NCBI RefSeq assembly: GCF_012033735.1
Contig: NZ_JAAVJD010000001.1
Location: 1 to 64,000 of the forward strand
Length of the DNA stretch: 64,000 nucleotides
DNA from: Streptomyces lonarensis
GTDB taxonomy: Bacteria; Actinomycetota; Actinomycetes; Streptomycetales; Streptomycetaceae
Direction of reading: 5' to 3'
This document shows positions 25,237 to 33,519 of this stretch, piece by piece; position 1 is the stretch's first letter; each line of letters starts with the position of its first letter. A program made the position numbers and the translations under genes. Under the pieces are notes generated by a model that searched no databases, was not told the DNA's origin, and was given only the letters and a program-made list of their open reading frames with translations.

Positions 25237-26677
25237 GTCGGACCTCCGTGGCGTACCGATCCCACAGCAGCGCCAGGAGGCGGTCCGAACCGCCCGCCAC
25301 GCGCTTGAAGGCCCGCTCGGCGTCCCGGTCGCCGGCCGCTTTCGAGGGCGCAGGGGACTTGCGGCGCGCCCACAGACTCGGGGCTGGGGGCAGCACCCCG
25401 CCCACGGCCCGCACGACGGAATCCAGGGCGGCCAGGTGCGCGCCGACGTCGTGGCCGACGGCGGTGATCTCCTCGGGGTGGTTGAACGGTGTGCCGACAT
25501 CCAGCGTCAGCGGCACCAGGTACACCGCGGCCGGGTCGCCCGTCAGAGCCTGACGCAGGCGGGCGTGGGTTCGTCCGGTGAACACGCTGTCGTCCAGGTG
25601 GACCACCACCTGATTGTCCGCGTCAACGCTCCCGGTCCTCCACGCGGTGCCCGACACCCGGGACATCTCCGCCTCGTGGACCGAGCACCGGGCGAGCGCC
25701 AACCTGGTACGCGAGCGCTGCCCCGGCGGCAGCATCCCCGCCCACACCGGCCCGGCGGCCATCGCGCCGAACGCCTCGCTGACCAGCAGCACCGGGCGGT
25801 CCGGATGCGCGTCTGCCAGCGCCGGCCAGCGGCTGGCGAATGCCGCGGCAACCTGCCAGAGGACGTCGCCCTCACGGATGGCGCGCACCGCATCCGCCCC
25901 CACTCCGGGCTCGCACAGCGCCCCGGCCAAACCATCCAGAACCTCCAGCAGCCGCGGACCACCCGTCACCTTCGCAGCTCGGGCCCCCCAGCTCGCCGGA
26001 TCGCATACCGCGGACGGGAGGCCCGTCGGCTGCCACCGGTTCCAGGCCGCCTCAGCCAACAGTGCCCCGAGGCTCCGAAGCGCCTCGTCCAGCACCTCGG
26101 CGGCTTCCCGCCGCGCGAGCACTGCCGCACTCCACCGCGCGGTGCACACGTCCTGCACAGCCGCTTCCAGAAACGCCAGCCAGGCCAGCCATGCGTACCA
26201 GTCGGCTGGGTGCCGCGCTGCCGGCTCTGCCAACTGCTCGGCGAACTTCGCGTACCGGGGCCAGCGCTCGCGGATCGCGTCGAACCGATGACCGGCCGAA
26301 GGCGCCCGGCGAGGCAGGTACATCTGTTCGTCAGCCGCGTAGTAGCTGAACCCTCGCAAGTACACCCAGCCCTCGCGGGTGACCCGGTCGGCGAAGAAGG
26401 AGCACGCCGCCGGGGGCAAGCGGTCGGCCGCGGATTCAGGGAGCCGGAACCCGCCCCCGTCCGCCAGATGCAACGCAGCCGGTACCCCCGCGGGCGGAGG
26501 GCCGACGGCGCCGCTTGCCCCGAGGGCCGCCGTCCACCTCTGATCAAGCACCCGGCGCTGGGCGGCCATCTCCCGCGACCAGCTGAACAACCTACGCCGC
26601 GCCGCCGGCTCCACGCTCGCGACGAGGTCCTCGGGCGCCGGGGTCGATGCGACATCGACAACCGCAGGAGTGGTCAC
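25229..26677 (-). CDS. Large protein with PRTase-type PRPP-loop motif, 482 aa
   Basis: I do not recognise the whole protein. Near residues 350-370 it has DNQVVVHLDDSVFTGRTHARLRQAL, which fits the PRPP-binding loop of type I phosphoribosyltransferases (hydrophobic strand, DD, small, x, x, TG). PVLLVSEAFGAMAAGPVWAGM upstream could be the matching strand and hood. The N-terminal about 250 residues are Trp/Tyr-rich and helical (RHPADWYAWLAWLAFLEAAVQD). The GTG at 26677 overlaps the aminotransferase stop (GTGA). It is probably a catalytic or regulatory partner of the other two PRTase-fold proteins (inference). Confidence 0.65.
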   Translation of the reverse strand: MTTPAVVDVASTPAPEDLVASVEPAARRRLFSWSREMAAQRRVLDQRWTAALGASGAVGPPPAGVPAALHLADGGGFRLPESAADRLPPAACSFFADRVTREGWVYLRGFSYYAADEQMYLPRRAPSAGHRFDAIRERWPRYAKFAEQLAEPAARHPADWYAWLAWLAFLEAAVQDVCTARWSAAVLARREAAEVLDEALRSLGALLAEAAWNRWQPTGLPSAVCDPASWGARAAKVTGGPRLLEVLDGLAGALCEPGVGADAVRAIREGDVLWQVAAAFASRWPALADAHPDRPVLLVSEAFGAMAAGPVWAGMLPPGQRSRTRLALARCSVHEAEMSRVSGTAWRTGSVDADNQVVVHLDDSVFTGRTHARLRQALTGDPAAVYLVPLTLDVGTPFNHPEEITAVGHDVGAHLAALDSVVRAVGGVLPPAPSLWARRKSPAPSKAAGDRDAERAFKRVAGGSDRLLALLWDRYATEVRRA

Positions 26678-27885
26678 GCTGCCACCGGTCCGTCCGCGAG
26701 GGCACGCGAGACGTCGGCGAAGGCGTCGCCGTAGGCGTCGATCGTCTCTTCCGTGTCGCCTTCGGCGACGCTCACGCTGATCCGGCCCGTGGAGTAGGAC
26801 GTCTCTCCGTGAAAGGGCCCACACCGACGCGGACGCCAGGTCCTCGCCGCAGCGCGCAACGGGACAGCCTCTGAGAACAAGGGCATCTGGGCCAGCGAGC
26901 CGATGGAGGGGTAGTGCGCCGGAACGCCGGCATCCTGCACCCGCGCCAGGTAGGCGTCGACGGTCACCCCGGGCCTCAACTCGTCCAGCTGGATCTGCGG
27001 CCGGTAGGAGAACCAGCCGCCCATCGAGGCACCGGGCCGCACAACCGGCGGCCGGACCCCCGGCAGACCCACCAGACGTCGGCCCAGCCGCTCCAGCAGT
27101 GCGCGACGTGACGCCAGGCGTTCCGGCAGGCCCTCGGCGTTGGCCAGGCCCACCACGGCGGCCAGCGGATGCATCCTCATCTTCAGGCCCAGACCGGTCT
27201 CGCCGTACGCCGCCAGCTCCGGGTTGTCGAGTGCCAGGGCCCGGCCGCGGTAGTGACCGGCCAGCACCGCCCGATCGCGCAACTGCGGGTGCGGGGAGCT
27301 GAACAGTCCGCCTTCGCCTGCGGACCACGACTTGCGGTCCTGCATGCTGCCGACGCAGATGTCACCGAAGGTTCCGACTGGCTGCCCGTTGAGAGTGGAC
27401 AGGTAGGCGTGGCTGATGTCCTCGATCAAGTACAGGCCCCGTCTGCGACAGATCCGGGTGATCTCTTCCATCGCGGCGGGGTGCCCCAGATGGTGGGTCA
27501 CCGTGACGCACCGGGTCAGCGGTGTGATCGCTGCCTCCAGCGCCGCCGGGCACAGGTTCCCGGTGTCCGGCTGCACATCCACGAGCAGCACGTTGAGGCC
27601 GCAGTGCAGGGCCGGGGACACCGAGGCGTGGAACGTGTTGACCGGCCCGATCACCTCCGATCCGGGCGGCAGGTCCAGCGCGAGATACGCCGCGTGGAGC
27701 CCTGCCGTGCCCGAGGAGAACGACAACGGGTTCGGTAGGCCCAGCAGGTGCTCGATCCGCCGTTCCAGCTCGCCGATCACACCGGAGCCGTTCGCCACCG
27801 ACAAGGCCCCGTCTGCGCGAACGTAGTCCGCGACTGCCTGGGCGATGTGGGCGCGCCGCAGAGACGGCGCGGAGCGACGGGGCAT
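26674..27885 (-). CDS. DegT/DnrJ/EryC1-type PLP aminotransferase, 403 aa
   Basis: A fold-type I PLP enzyme of the sugar- or cyclitol-aminotransferase family. SFSSGTAGLHAAYLAL binds the cofactor phosphate, LIEDISHA holds the PLP-N1 aspartate, and SMQDRKSWSAGEGGL carries the expected Schiff-base lysine. The length is normal. It is the first gene of the eight-gene minus-strand operon, starting at ATG 27885 and overlapping the next start. It would add an amino group to a keto sugar, a cyclitol or a related carbonyl compound. An 8-aa substitution around the active-site Lys (MQDRKSW instead of the common FHNTKN-like sequence) marks it as a divergent member. Confidence 0.85.
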   Translation of the reverse strand: MPRRSAPSLRRAHIAQAVADYVRADGALSVANGSGVIGELERRIEHLLGLPNPLSFSSGTAGLHAAYLALDLPPGSEVIGPVNTFHASVSPALHCGLNVLLVDVQPDTGNLCPAALEAAITPLTRCVTVTHHLGHPAAMEEITRICRRRGLYLIEDISHAYLSTLNGQPVGTFGDICVGSMQDRKSWSAGEGGLFSSPHPQLRDRAVLAGHYRGRALALDNPELAAYGETGLGLKMRMHPLAAVVGLANAEGLPERLASRRALLERLGRRLVGLPGVRPPVVRPGASMGGWFSYRPQIQLDELRPGVTVDAYLARVQDAGVPAHYPSIGSLAQMPLFSEAVPLRAAARTWRPRRCGPFHGETSYSTGRISVSVAEGDTEETIDAYGDAFADVSRALADGPVAA

Positions 27886-28133
27886 GTGGTTTCTCCAACT
27901 CCCGCGCGCACAAGCCGGTCAGGGGCTGTACGCGTCATGACGAATGGCGGCGGCGGCCAAGAACGAGGTCCGCCGCGCCGTCGGCGGATGAGGCCGACGG
28001 CAGGCACACCAGGACACCGCCGTCGCCTCCACCGCGGGAGAGGGGATCGGAGAGAAAGTCGAGATTGTAGCGGTGAGAACGAGAAGAGGTGAGAACTCTC
28101 GGATTACGCCCATACACGACGTAGCTTCCAGGC
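27886..28133. promoter_or_regulatory. Divergent promoter region between the biosynthetic operon and its neighbouring regulator
   Basis: This 248-nt gap separates the aminotransferase start (minus strand) from the regulator start (plus strand). It contains a direct repeat GGTGAGAAC at 28072-28080 and 28088-28096, centred 16 nt apart, shortly before the regulator gene. The repeat is a plausible binding site for a regulator acting on both directions. Confidence 0.5.
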
Positions 28134-29576
28134 GTGACGACCCTCCGCGAAGGGGCATCGGTGGACGGCCGCCAGGCGTTCGCACACCCCTTGAACCAGA
28201 CCCTCGCTGCGGCTCTCCGGGCAGCCCGATGGACACCCCGTGATCTCGTTCGTGCCCTCAACCCCCGGCTCGAAGCCATCGGGCGGCCTACCCTGCATCT
28301 GACCGCCGGCCGCGCTTGGCTCAACGGTTCGCAACCGCGCTGCGCGACGGCACGCCGACTCGCGGCCACCGTGCTCACAGAGGCGACCGGCGTGTTCTAC
28401 AGCTCCGCCGCTCTGTGGGGAGATCCCCCGGCGAACGGCGGGCAGACCCAGAACACCGCAACCGACGACCTCGTCGGCCGTCGCTCTGTCGCCGACGTCC
28501 TGGATGCCGCTGCCAACTGGGTAGCCACCGGCGCCGAGGACCAGGCCGTCCTGCACCCCGCCAGCGAGAGCCAGCTACTCAGCGCGGTGTGGGACGCCAC
28601 GCGGCAGAACACCCTGCTAGCCGTCCAGCCCGGCCGGCACGAGCAGGTTCCGCCCGCGTTCGTCGACGTCCTCGAAAGCCAACTCGCTCGCCTACGACGC
28701 TTAGACGACACCACCGGCGGCGGCAAGCTTTCACAACGCTACGTACGCATGGAACTGGCCGGTGTGCTCGACCTGGTCCGTAACAGCCGGTACACCAGCG
28801 ACGTAGGCAACCGCCTCCTGGCCACCGCCAGCGGCATGGCCCAACTGGCAGGATGGATGGCCTTCGACGCCGACCTCCACGCAGCCGCCCAGCGATACCA
28901 GCTCTTCGCGATCCGCCTCGCCCGCGCCGCCGACGAAAGCGCCACGGTCGCCAACGCCTTGGGCATGCTCGCCTATCAGCACGCCGCGACCGGCAAGCCC
29001 GTCGCCGCTCTCCGCTACGCCGAGGCCGCCGTCGACCAATCGGCCCGCAGCAGTTCTGTCGTGCGCGCGCGGGCCTGGGGACGCATGGCCACCGCCTACG
29101 CCACAGCCGGCGAGATCGGCGCCTTCAGGGAGGCCACGGACCGCTGCCGCGCTCTCCTGGAACGCCGCCGTGATGACGACCCACACTCGCTCTACTACTA
29201 CACCCCCGAACAGGTCGCCGCCGAGACCGGTCACGCCCTCGTCGAACTTGCCGTCACAAACCCCGCTCGCGCTCGACCTCTACTCGCCGAGGCGACCGCG
29301 CTGCTGTCGCCCCTCGCCCAACAGGGGCCCACTGCCGGATTCCGGCGCTCCGCCCTTCTCCACGGCATCCACCTCGCCCGCGCACACCTGATGGCCCGCG
29401 ACCCGGAATCCACCGCGAGCACCCTGTTGCGGCTCACCGACTGCGTCGAGGGGGTTCAGTCGATCCGCTGTCGCAACCTCCTTCGCCGATTCCGCGGACT
29501 CGCCGGCACCCGCATGCAGATGCCAGACGGCACCCGTGTACTGACCGCCGTCGACACGGCACTATCGACGCCATGA
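28134..29576 (+). CDS. Streptomyces-type regulator with N-terminal HTH-like and C-terminal TPR-like repeats, 480 aa
   Basis: The N-terminal about 80 residues (LNQTLAAALRAARWTPRDLVRALNPRLEAIGRP...ARRLAATVLTEATG) resemble the degenerate XRE-like domain of large Streptomyces regulators. The rest consists of helical pairs typical of TPR modules (AAAQRYQLFAIRLARAADESATVANALGMLAYQHAATGKPVAALRYAEAAVDQS). It diverges from the aminotransferase operon, so it is a good candidate for its regulator. GTG 28134 is preferred. Its stop overlaps the next start (ATGA). Confidence 0.7.
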   Translation: MTTLREGASVDGRQAFAHPLNQTLAAALRAARWTPRDLVRALNPRLEAIGRPTLHLTAGRAWLNGSQPRCATARRLAATVLTEATGVFYSSAALWGDPPANGGQTQNTATDDLVGRRSVADVLDAAANWVATGAEDQAVLHPASESQLLSAVWDATRQNTLLAVQPGRHEQVPPAFVDVLESQLARLRRLDDTTGGGKLSQRYVRMELAGVLDLVRNSRYTSDVGNRLLATASGMAQLAGWMAFDADLHAAAQRYQLFAIRLARAADESATVANALGMLAYQHAATGKPVAALRYAEAAVDQSARSSSVVRARAWGRMATAYATAGEIGAFREATDRCRALLERRRDDDPHSLYYYTPEQVAAETGHALVELAVTNPARARPLLAEATALLSPLAQQGPTAGFRRSALLHGIHLARAHLMARDPESTASTLLRLTDCVEGVQSIRCRNLLRRFRGLAGTRMQMPDGTRVLTAVDTALSTP

Positions 29577-30085
29577 CCCTCGTGCCCATCGCCTCGGACG
29601 GTTCTGTTCTCGGGGCGAATCCCGTGCTGAGTGAAGTTCCGTACGACCACCCCGATGCCCGCAGCCTCACCCAGTCGCTGCGGGCGGAGCAGGCCAGCCT
29701 GTACGGCTTCGCCGACGACCCCGCTGACACCCCGTCCGTGGTCTTCGACGCTTCCACGGATGGCAGGTTCGTGGTCGCCTACGTCGGTGGCGAACCGGTC
29801 GGGTGTGGAGGGATACGTCGTCTCGACACGCGCACCGCCGAGATCAAGCGGATGTACACCGTCGACCACGCGCGGGGGTACGGGATCGGCACAGGCATCC
29901 TCGATCACCTCGAACGTCACGCTGCGAGCTTCGGCGCTGACAAGGTGCTGCTCGAAACCGGTCGGCACAACATGGCCGCCCTGGCTCTCTACCGCCGCGC
30001 TGGGTACGGGCCTTGCCGGTCGTACGTTCCCGGACGTGACCTCCAGGTGAACCGGGCCATGACCAAACGGCTCGACAGCGTCTGA
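29573..30085 (+). CDS. GNAT-family N-acetyltransferase, 170 aa
   Basis: An acetyl-CoA-dependent acyltransferase of the GNAT fold. AEIKRMYTVDHARGYGIGTGILDHLERHAASFGADKVLLETGRHNMAALALYRRAGYG contains the R/Q-x-x-G-x-G/A pyrophosphate-binding loop (RGYGIGTG) and the typical C-terminal beta-bulge with Y-x-x-x-G. It is translationally coupled to the TPR regulator. The substrate is unknown. It could modify the product of the adjacent locus (self-protection or tailoring), which is inference from position. Confidence 0.82.
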   Translation: MTLVPIASDGSVLGANPVLSEVPYDHPDARSLTQSLRAEQASLYGFADDPADTPSVVFDASTDGRFVVAYVGGEPVGCGGIRRLDTRTAEIKRMYTVDHARGYGIGTGILDHLERHAASFGADKVLLETGRHNMAALALYRRAGYGPCRSYVPGRDLQVNRAMTKRLDSV

Positions 30086-30188
30086 CGGTGAAGGCGTCCG
30101 CTCCCACGTGAGTGGAGCGCGCCTGACGATCCGTGTTGATTGCCGTACTCAGCTCGCCACAGCCAGCCCGGATGGGCGGCCACTGCGA

Positions 30189-30235
30189 ACGGTCGTGCCT
30201 GAACCGCAACTGGGGGGCGGGCCAGGCACGACCGT
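30189..30235. terminator. Bidirectional terminator
   Basis: ACGGTCGTGCCTG (30189-30201) and CAGGCACGACCGT (30223-30235) form a perfect 13-bp stem with a 21-nt loop. It lies between two convergent genes (GNAT ends at 30085, DUF397 ends at 30423). Confidence 0.75.
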
Positions 30236-30422
30236 TGGGCTGCGGCCGTTTTGGCGTACGAGCCAGACAGCGAAACACCGTTGACAGGGCCGGGGCTGTC
30301 CCTACGAGCTAGCGTCCGAGTGCCGGGCGGGCGGCGTCGAGCCTTTACGGCCCGCGGCAGGGACCCGGCAGAGGGGTAACGGTGGCGGCGAGGTACGCCT
30401 GCCCGGGTCAGTAGAGGTGCGC

Positions 30423-30644
30423 CTAGGAGAAAGCTCCCGACTTGGTGGCGGCCATGAACGCACACCAGGCAGCGTGCGATGCCCGCGCGGGGGCACGCCC
30501 GCGGTCCTTTGTGTCCCGCACGGCGATGTAATCGGCGGCACCCGATCCGACCTCGACACAGTTGCCCGCGTTGGCCGTGTAGCTGCTCGTGCGCCACGTG
30601 ACGCCGGCAAGGTCTACCGCGTCGCGGCCAGTCAGCTCACTCAT
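30423..30644 (-). CDS. DUF397 domain protein, 73 aa
   Basis: A typical DUF397 protein: WRTSSYTANAGNCVEVGSGAADYIAVRDTKDR. In Streptomyces these small proteins pair with an upstream DUF5753-type XRE regulator, as here, where the two genes overlap by 8 nt. They are thought to modulate the partner regulator. The C-terminal half (SHAAWCAFMAATKSGAF) matches the conserved tail. Confidence 0.9.
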   Translation of the reverse strand: MSELTGRDAVDLAGVTWRTSSYTANAGNCVEVGSGAADYIAVRDTKDRGRAPARASHAAWCAFMAATKSGAFS

Positions 30645-31512
30645 GATTCAGCTCTCCCTCGATCCGTTTGACCAGCTCATAGCTATCTTCCTCGGTCAGG
30701 GCAACCTGCGACAAGTTTGCGAACAGCCGATTCAGGCGTCGTAGGGTCAGCGGGTCATCTCGAAAGCTGACCGCCTCAGCAGACTCGACGAAGGCGGCAT
30801 CGGGCGGAGAGTCCTTCTCCGTTCCGAAGAGCGTGAACGCTCCGGTGCTGGCGCCTTCAGCGCCCGCGGTGTACGGGATCACGCGGAAGGTGATGTGCGG
30901 CTCTGCGGCGAGGTTCGCGACGTGTTGCAGCTGGTTTCGAAGGACTGACGGACCACCCACCTGAAGTCGCAGGGCGGCTTCCATCACCAGAGCGTCCAGC
31001 GCCAGCGGCTCGTCCTCACGCAGTCGCTCCTGCCGACGCAACCGCACCTCCACGAGTCCATCGACCTGGTCCGGGCCCATGGCAATGAAGCCCGGACTGG
31101 TGATGGCGCGGGCGTACTCCTCCGTCTGTAGTTGCGCAGGGATCAGGAGTGGCTGGTACTCGCGGCACCTCGCTGCCTCGGCCTCGTAGGCCAGGAACTC
31201 TGCGTAACTCGCCGAGATCACCTCTTGGTGCGTGTGCCACCAGGGAGGCACGCGCTGTATGCCTCGGATCATCAAATCGCGGAGATCAGCCCGCTTGTCG
31301 CCCTGGACCTCGTAGAGGTCCATCAACGCCTCGAAGTCCTTCTTGGTGCAGGCACGCTTGGCCAGCTCCAGCCGGCTCACCTTGGAGTTGTGGCAGTTGA
31401 GATGCGTCCCAACCTCCTCGGTGGTCATGCCTTGCTGATCACGTAGAAGGCGCAGGGCGGCGCCAAGTTTCCTGCGGGCGGCCAGTGGGCTTCCGCTCGC
31501 GACAACAGCCAT
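30637..31512 (-). CDS. XRE-family regulator with DUF5753 domain, 291 aa
   Basis: The N-terminal helix-turn-helix (about 10-70; AALRLLRDQQGMTTEEVGTHLNCHNSKVSRLELAKR) is followed by the DUF5753 ligand/partner domain. The latter shows EYQPLLIPAQLQTEEYARAI and PHITFRVIPYTAGAEGASTGAFTLF. The ATG at 31512 fits the family start; an in-frame extension further upstream has non-coding composition. It forms a regulator pair with the DUF397 gene and is divergent from the ATPase-type anti-sigma gene, the classical Streptomyces arrangement. Confidence 0.88.
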   Translation of the reverse strand: MAVVASGSPLAARRKLGAALRLLRDQQGMTTEEVGTHLNCHNSKVSRLELAKRACTKKDFEALMDLYEVQGDKRADLRDLMIRGIQRVPPWWHTHQEVISASYAEFLAYEAEAARCREYQPLLIPAQLQTEEYARAITSPGFIAMGPDQVDGLVEVRLRRQERLREDEPLALDALVMEAALRLQVGGPSVLRNQLQHVANLAAEPHITFRVIPYTAGAEGASTGAFTLFGTEKDSPPDAAFVESAEAVSFRDDPLTLRRLNRLFANLSQVALTEEDSYELVKRIEGELNHE

Positions 31513-31750
31513 CGGTTGCAACCCCCAGTGTGGTCGGACAAGAACGACTGTATCGCCGCTCAGGCTGCGAGCCGACACGGTTTCCCCAGAACTGCCATGC
31601 GGAAGATTGGCAATCTGCCACGCAGGGGCTTGACGCGTTGACGGGGCCGCGCCGATGATGGGCGCGTGACGCAGCGCACTCGCCGTGTGACCAGCGGTGT
31701 TCCCCTGTGCGATTCCAGCCGGATGTGCGTCCGATAGTCCGGGAGGTGCC

Positions 31751-32200
31751 ATGACGAGTTCTGCGCGGGCCAGGTACGGCGAGGTCGTGGGGAAGCGATC
31801 CTTCGGCTGGTCGTTACTCGCTCGCCCGGATGGCATCGGGCATTGGCGTCGGCAGGCGGCTGGAGTCCTCACCCTGTGGGGTGCGCCGGTGTCGTCGGTG
31901 GAGCTGGTGCGATTGGGGGTCTCGGAGCTGTTGGGCAACGTGGTCAAGCACGTGGCTGACGAGCGCTGCTATCTGCGGCTCGTTCGTTGCGGGGCCGAGG
32001 TGGAGGTGCAGGTGATCGACGCCGACCCGAGGTTCCCGGAGTTCTACCAGCCGGGGCAGCTTTCGGAGTCCGGGCGTGGCCTGGCGTTGGTCGCGGAGTT
32101 GGCGGGTGGGATCGGGTGGCAGCGGACGGAGGAGGGGACGGGGAAGCGGGTGTACTTCCGCTGTCCGCTCGTCCAACCCGCGAACGGGACGAGCGGATGA
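31751..32200 (+). CDS. ATP-binding protein, anti-sigma/histidine-kinase-like ATPase, 149 aa
   Basis: A GHKL-type ATPase domain alone, as in Streptomyces RsbW-like proteins that often accompany XRE/DUF397 pairs. The N box is ELVRLGVSELLGNVVKHVAD, the G1 box VIDADPRFP, and the G2 box ESGRGLALVAELAGGIGW. The ATG at 31751 follows GGGAGG. The stop overlaps the next gene's start (ATGA). It likely binds a sigma factor or the neighbouring regulator; the partner is unknown. Confidence 0.82.
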   Translation: MTSSARARYGEVVGKRSFGWSLLARPDGIGHWRRQAAGVLTLWGAPVSSVELVRLGVSELLGNVVKHVADERCYLRLVRCGAEVEVQVIDADPRFPEFYQPGQLSESGRGLALVAELAGGIGWQRTEEGTGKRVYFRCPLVQPANGTSG

Positions 32201-32622
32201 ACAGCTCCGGGGACGCCATGGAGTTCGTGCGCCCGCGCGCGGCTCGGCCGGGTGATGGCGCTTCGTGGGTCCGTGGCTGGTGCTGGTTCTACTGCGGTCA
32301 CACGTTCACGGACGTGCTGTGGCTGGGCACCATCACGAGCGTCGGGGCCTCGGCTCCGCTGTACGCCTGCGGCGGGTGTCTGAGGCGGCTTCACGACAGC
32401 GCGTGGGACTACGACGACGCGTTGGGCGACCTCCCCTCGGACCACTGGGGCCGGCCGGTTCCCCTGTACGCCGAGCACGGCTCCGGCGTACCGGTGTCGT
32501 TCCGGCGAACGACGCGACGCCCCAGAAGCCCGCTTGGCCGACTGTTCCACCGCTTCGTCTCCGGGCGGCCCGTTCACTGGGAGGAGGTGGTCGGTCGCGG
32601 TGAAGAACCGGCAGACCGATGA
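32197..32622 (+). CDS. Hypothetical protein with Cys-rich motifs, 141 aa
   Basis: Unknown family, commonly seen downstream of the ATPase gene in Streptomyces. CWFYCGHTFTDV and YACGGCLRRLHDSAW look like a zinc-binding pair (C-x3-C-x-H and C-x2-C). The C-terminus is Arg-rich (RRTTRRPRSPLGRLFHRF). The ATG at 32197 overlaps the previous stop, so it is translationally coupled to the ATPase. Confidence 0.6.
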   Translation: MNSSGDAMEFVRPRAARPGDGASWVRGWCWFYCGHTFTDVLWLGTITSVGASAPLYACGGCLRRLHDSAWDYDDALGDLPSDHWGRPVPLYAEHGSGVPVSFRRTTRRPRSPLGRLFHRFVSGRPVHWEEVVGRGEEPADR

Positions 32623-32861
32623 GCCCGTGGCCGCGGTGCGGGGAGTTCGGGCCCCCTCGGGCACCACCCCGGCTGCGGGGAGACGAGTAGGGGCCGCGGT
32701 CCCTCATGGGGCTCGGGGGGCCGACTGTCAAGGCGGGCATCGTGAACTCTTCGTCGCGCTCTCCGATCGGTTCGAGCGACCGCTCCAAGCTCCCGCTCTG
32801 CCCCGAACGCCGGAAGGCGCCGGGGGCAGAGCGGGTCATCTGACCTGTGAAAGGGGACGAG

Positions 32862-33275
32862 ATGCACAGATTGGTGAGTCCAGAGGCGCCGGTGGACGAG
32901 TTGGCGAGCGCTCTGAAGTCCTCGTTGGCCGTGGCGGGGGTGCCGGCGAGGGTCTTCCTCCACCAGGAGAAGGGGGAGTTCCTGTGCCGGGCGGATCGGG
33001 TCGCCGCCGCCGCGCTGATCCGCGCACTGCGGGCGGCTGCCCGGGCGGCGGACACTGCCGCTCCTGCGCTGGAGGCCCTGGTGTGGTGCCGCCGCGCTCG
33101 CCGGGTCGGCATCGTGCGGGGCGTGACGGACGGGATGGTCGACCTGGAGGCGTTCATCGACGGCACCACCTTCCGCTCACCTGCGGCTCGCCTGGTGCCG
33201 GCGACTCTTTCCCAGATGCGGGCCGCCCAGATGCTGCGAGCGCGACACCCGCGGAGAAAGCCGCCATCGCCGTGA
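32862..33275 (+). CDS. Hypothetical protein, paralogue of 33520-33996, 137 aa
   Basis: Not a family I can name. The C-terminal half contains LVWCRRARRVGIVRGVTDGMVDLEAFIDGTTFRSPAARLVPATLSQMRAAQ, which aligns without gaps to the corresponding part of the protein at 33520. The ATG at 32862 follows AAGGGGACG; the GTG at 32847 is an alternative. Its stop overlaps the GTG of the small membrane protein. The two paralogues flank that gene. Confidence 0.6.
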   Translation: MHRLVSPEAPVDELASALKSSLAVAGVPARVFLHQEKGEFLCRADRVAAAALIRALRAAARAADTAAPALEALVWCRRARRVGIVRGVTDGMVDLEAFIDGTTFRSPAARLVPATLSQMRAAQMLRARHPRRKPPSP

Positions 33276-33466
33276 CCAGACCACTGCGCGGGTGGGCGTC
33301 GCGTCCGCAGAACGGCACTTCGCGGTCCCGGGGCGAGCCTGGACTGCAATCGGCCAAGGCGGTTCGCGAGACCCGGGCGGCGGCGGTGCGGGAGGCGCTT
33401 CATGTCGCTTTGCCGTGCGCCGCGGTGGTGGTTGCCCTTGCACTGGCCGCACTGTTCCGCCCCTGA
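33272..33466 (+). CDS. Small membrane protein, 64 aa
   Basis: The GTG start overlaps the previous stop (GTGA). The N-terminal 40 residues are Arg-rich and probably disordered. One hydrophobic helix is clear near the C-terminus (ALHVALPCAAVVVALALAALF, about 43-62). It may anchor or accompany the flanking paralogous proteins. Unknown function. Confidence 0.5.
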   Translation: MTRPLRGWASRPQNGTSRSRGEPGLQSAKAVRETRAAAVREALHVALPCAAVVVALALAALFRP

Positions 33467-33519
33467 CCTCGGCGTCACCACCCACAGCCCACCGCCTACA
33501 GATAGTTGAAGGGAGACCC

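Noticed and set aside
30690-30710. AGGGCAACC within the DUF5753-type regulator gene, resembling the leader loop motif
   Set aside because: It lies in conserved coding sequence with no flanking stem, promoter box or CTCTCACCAG element. Probably coincidence.
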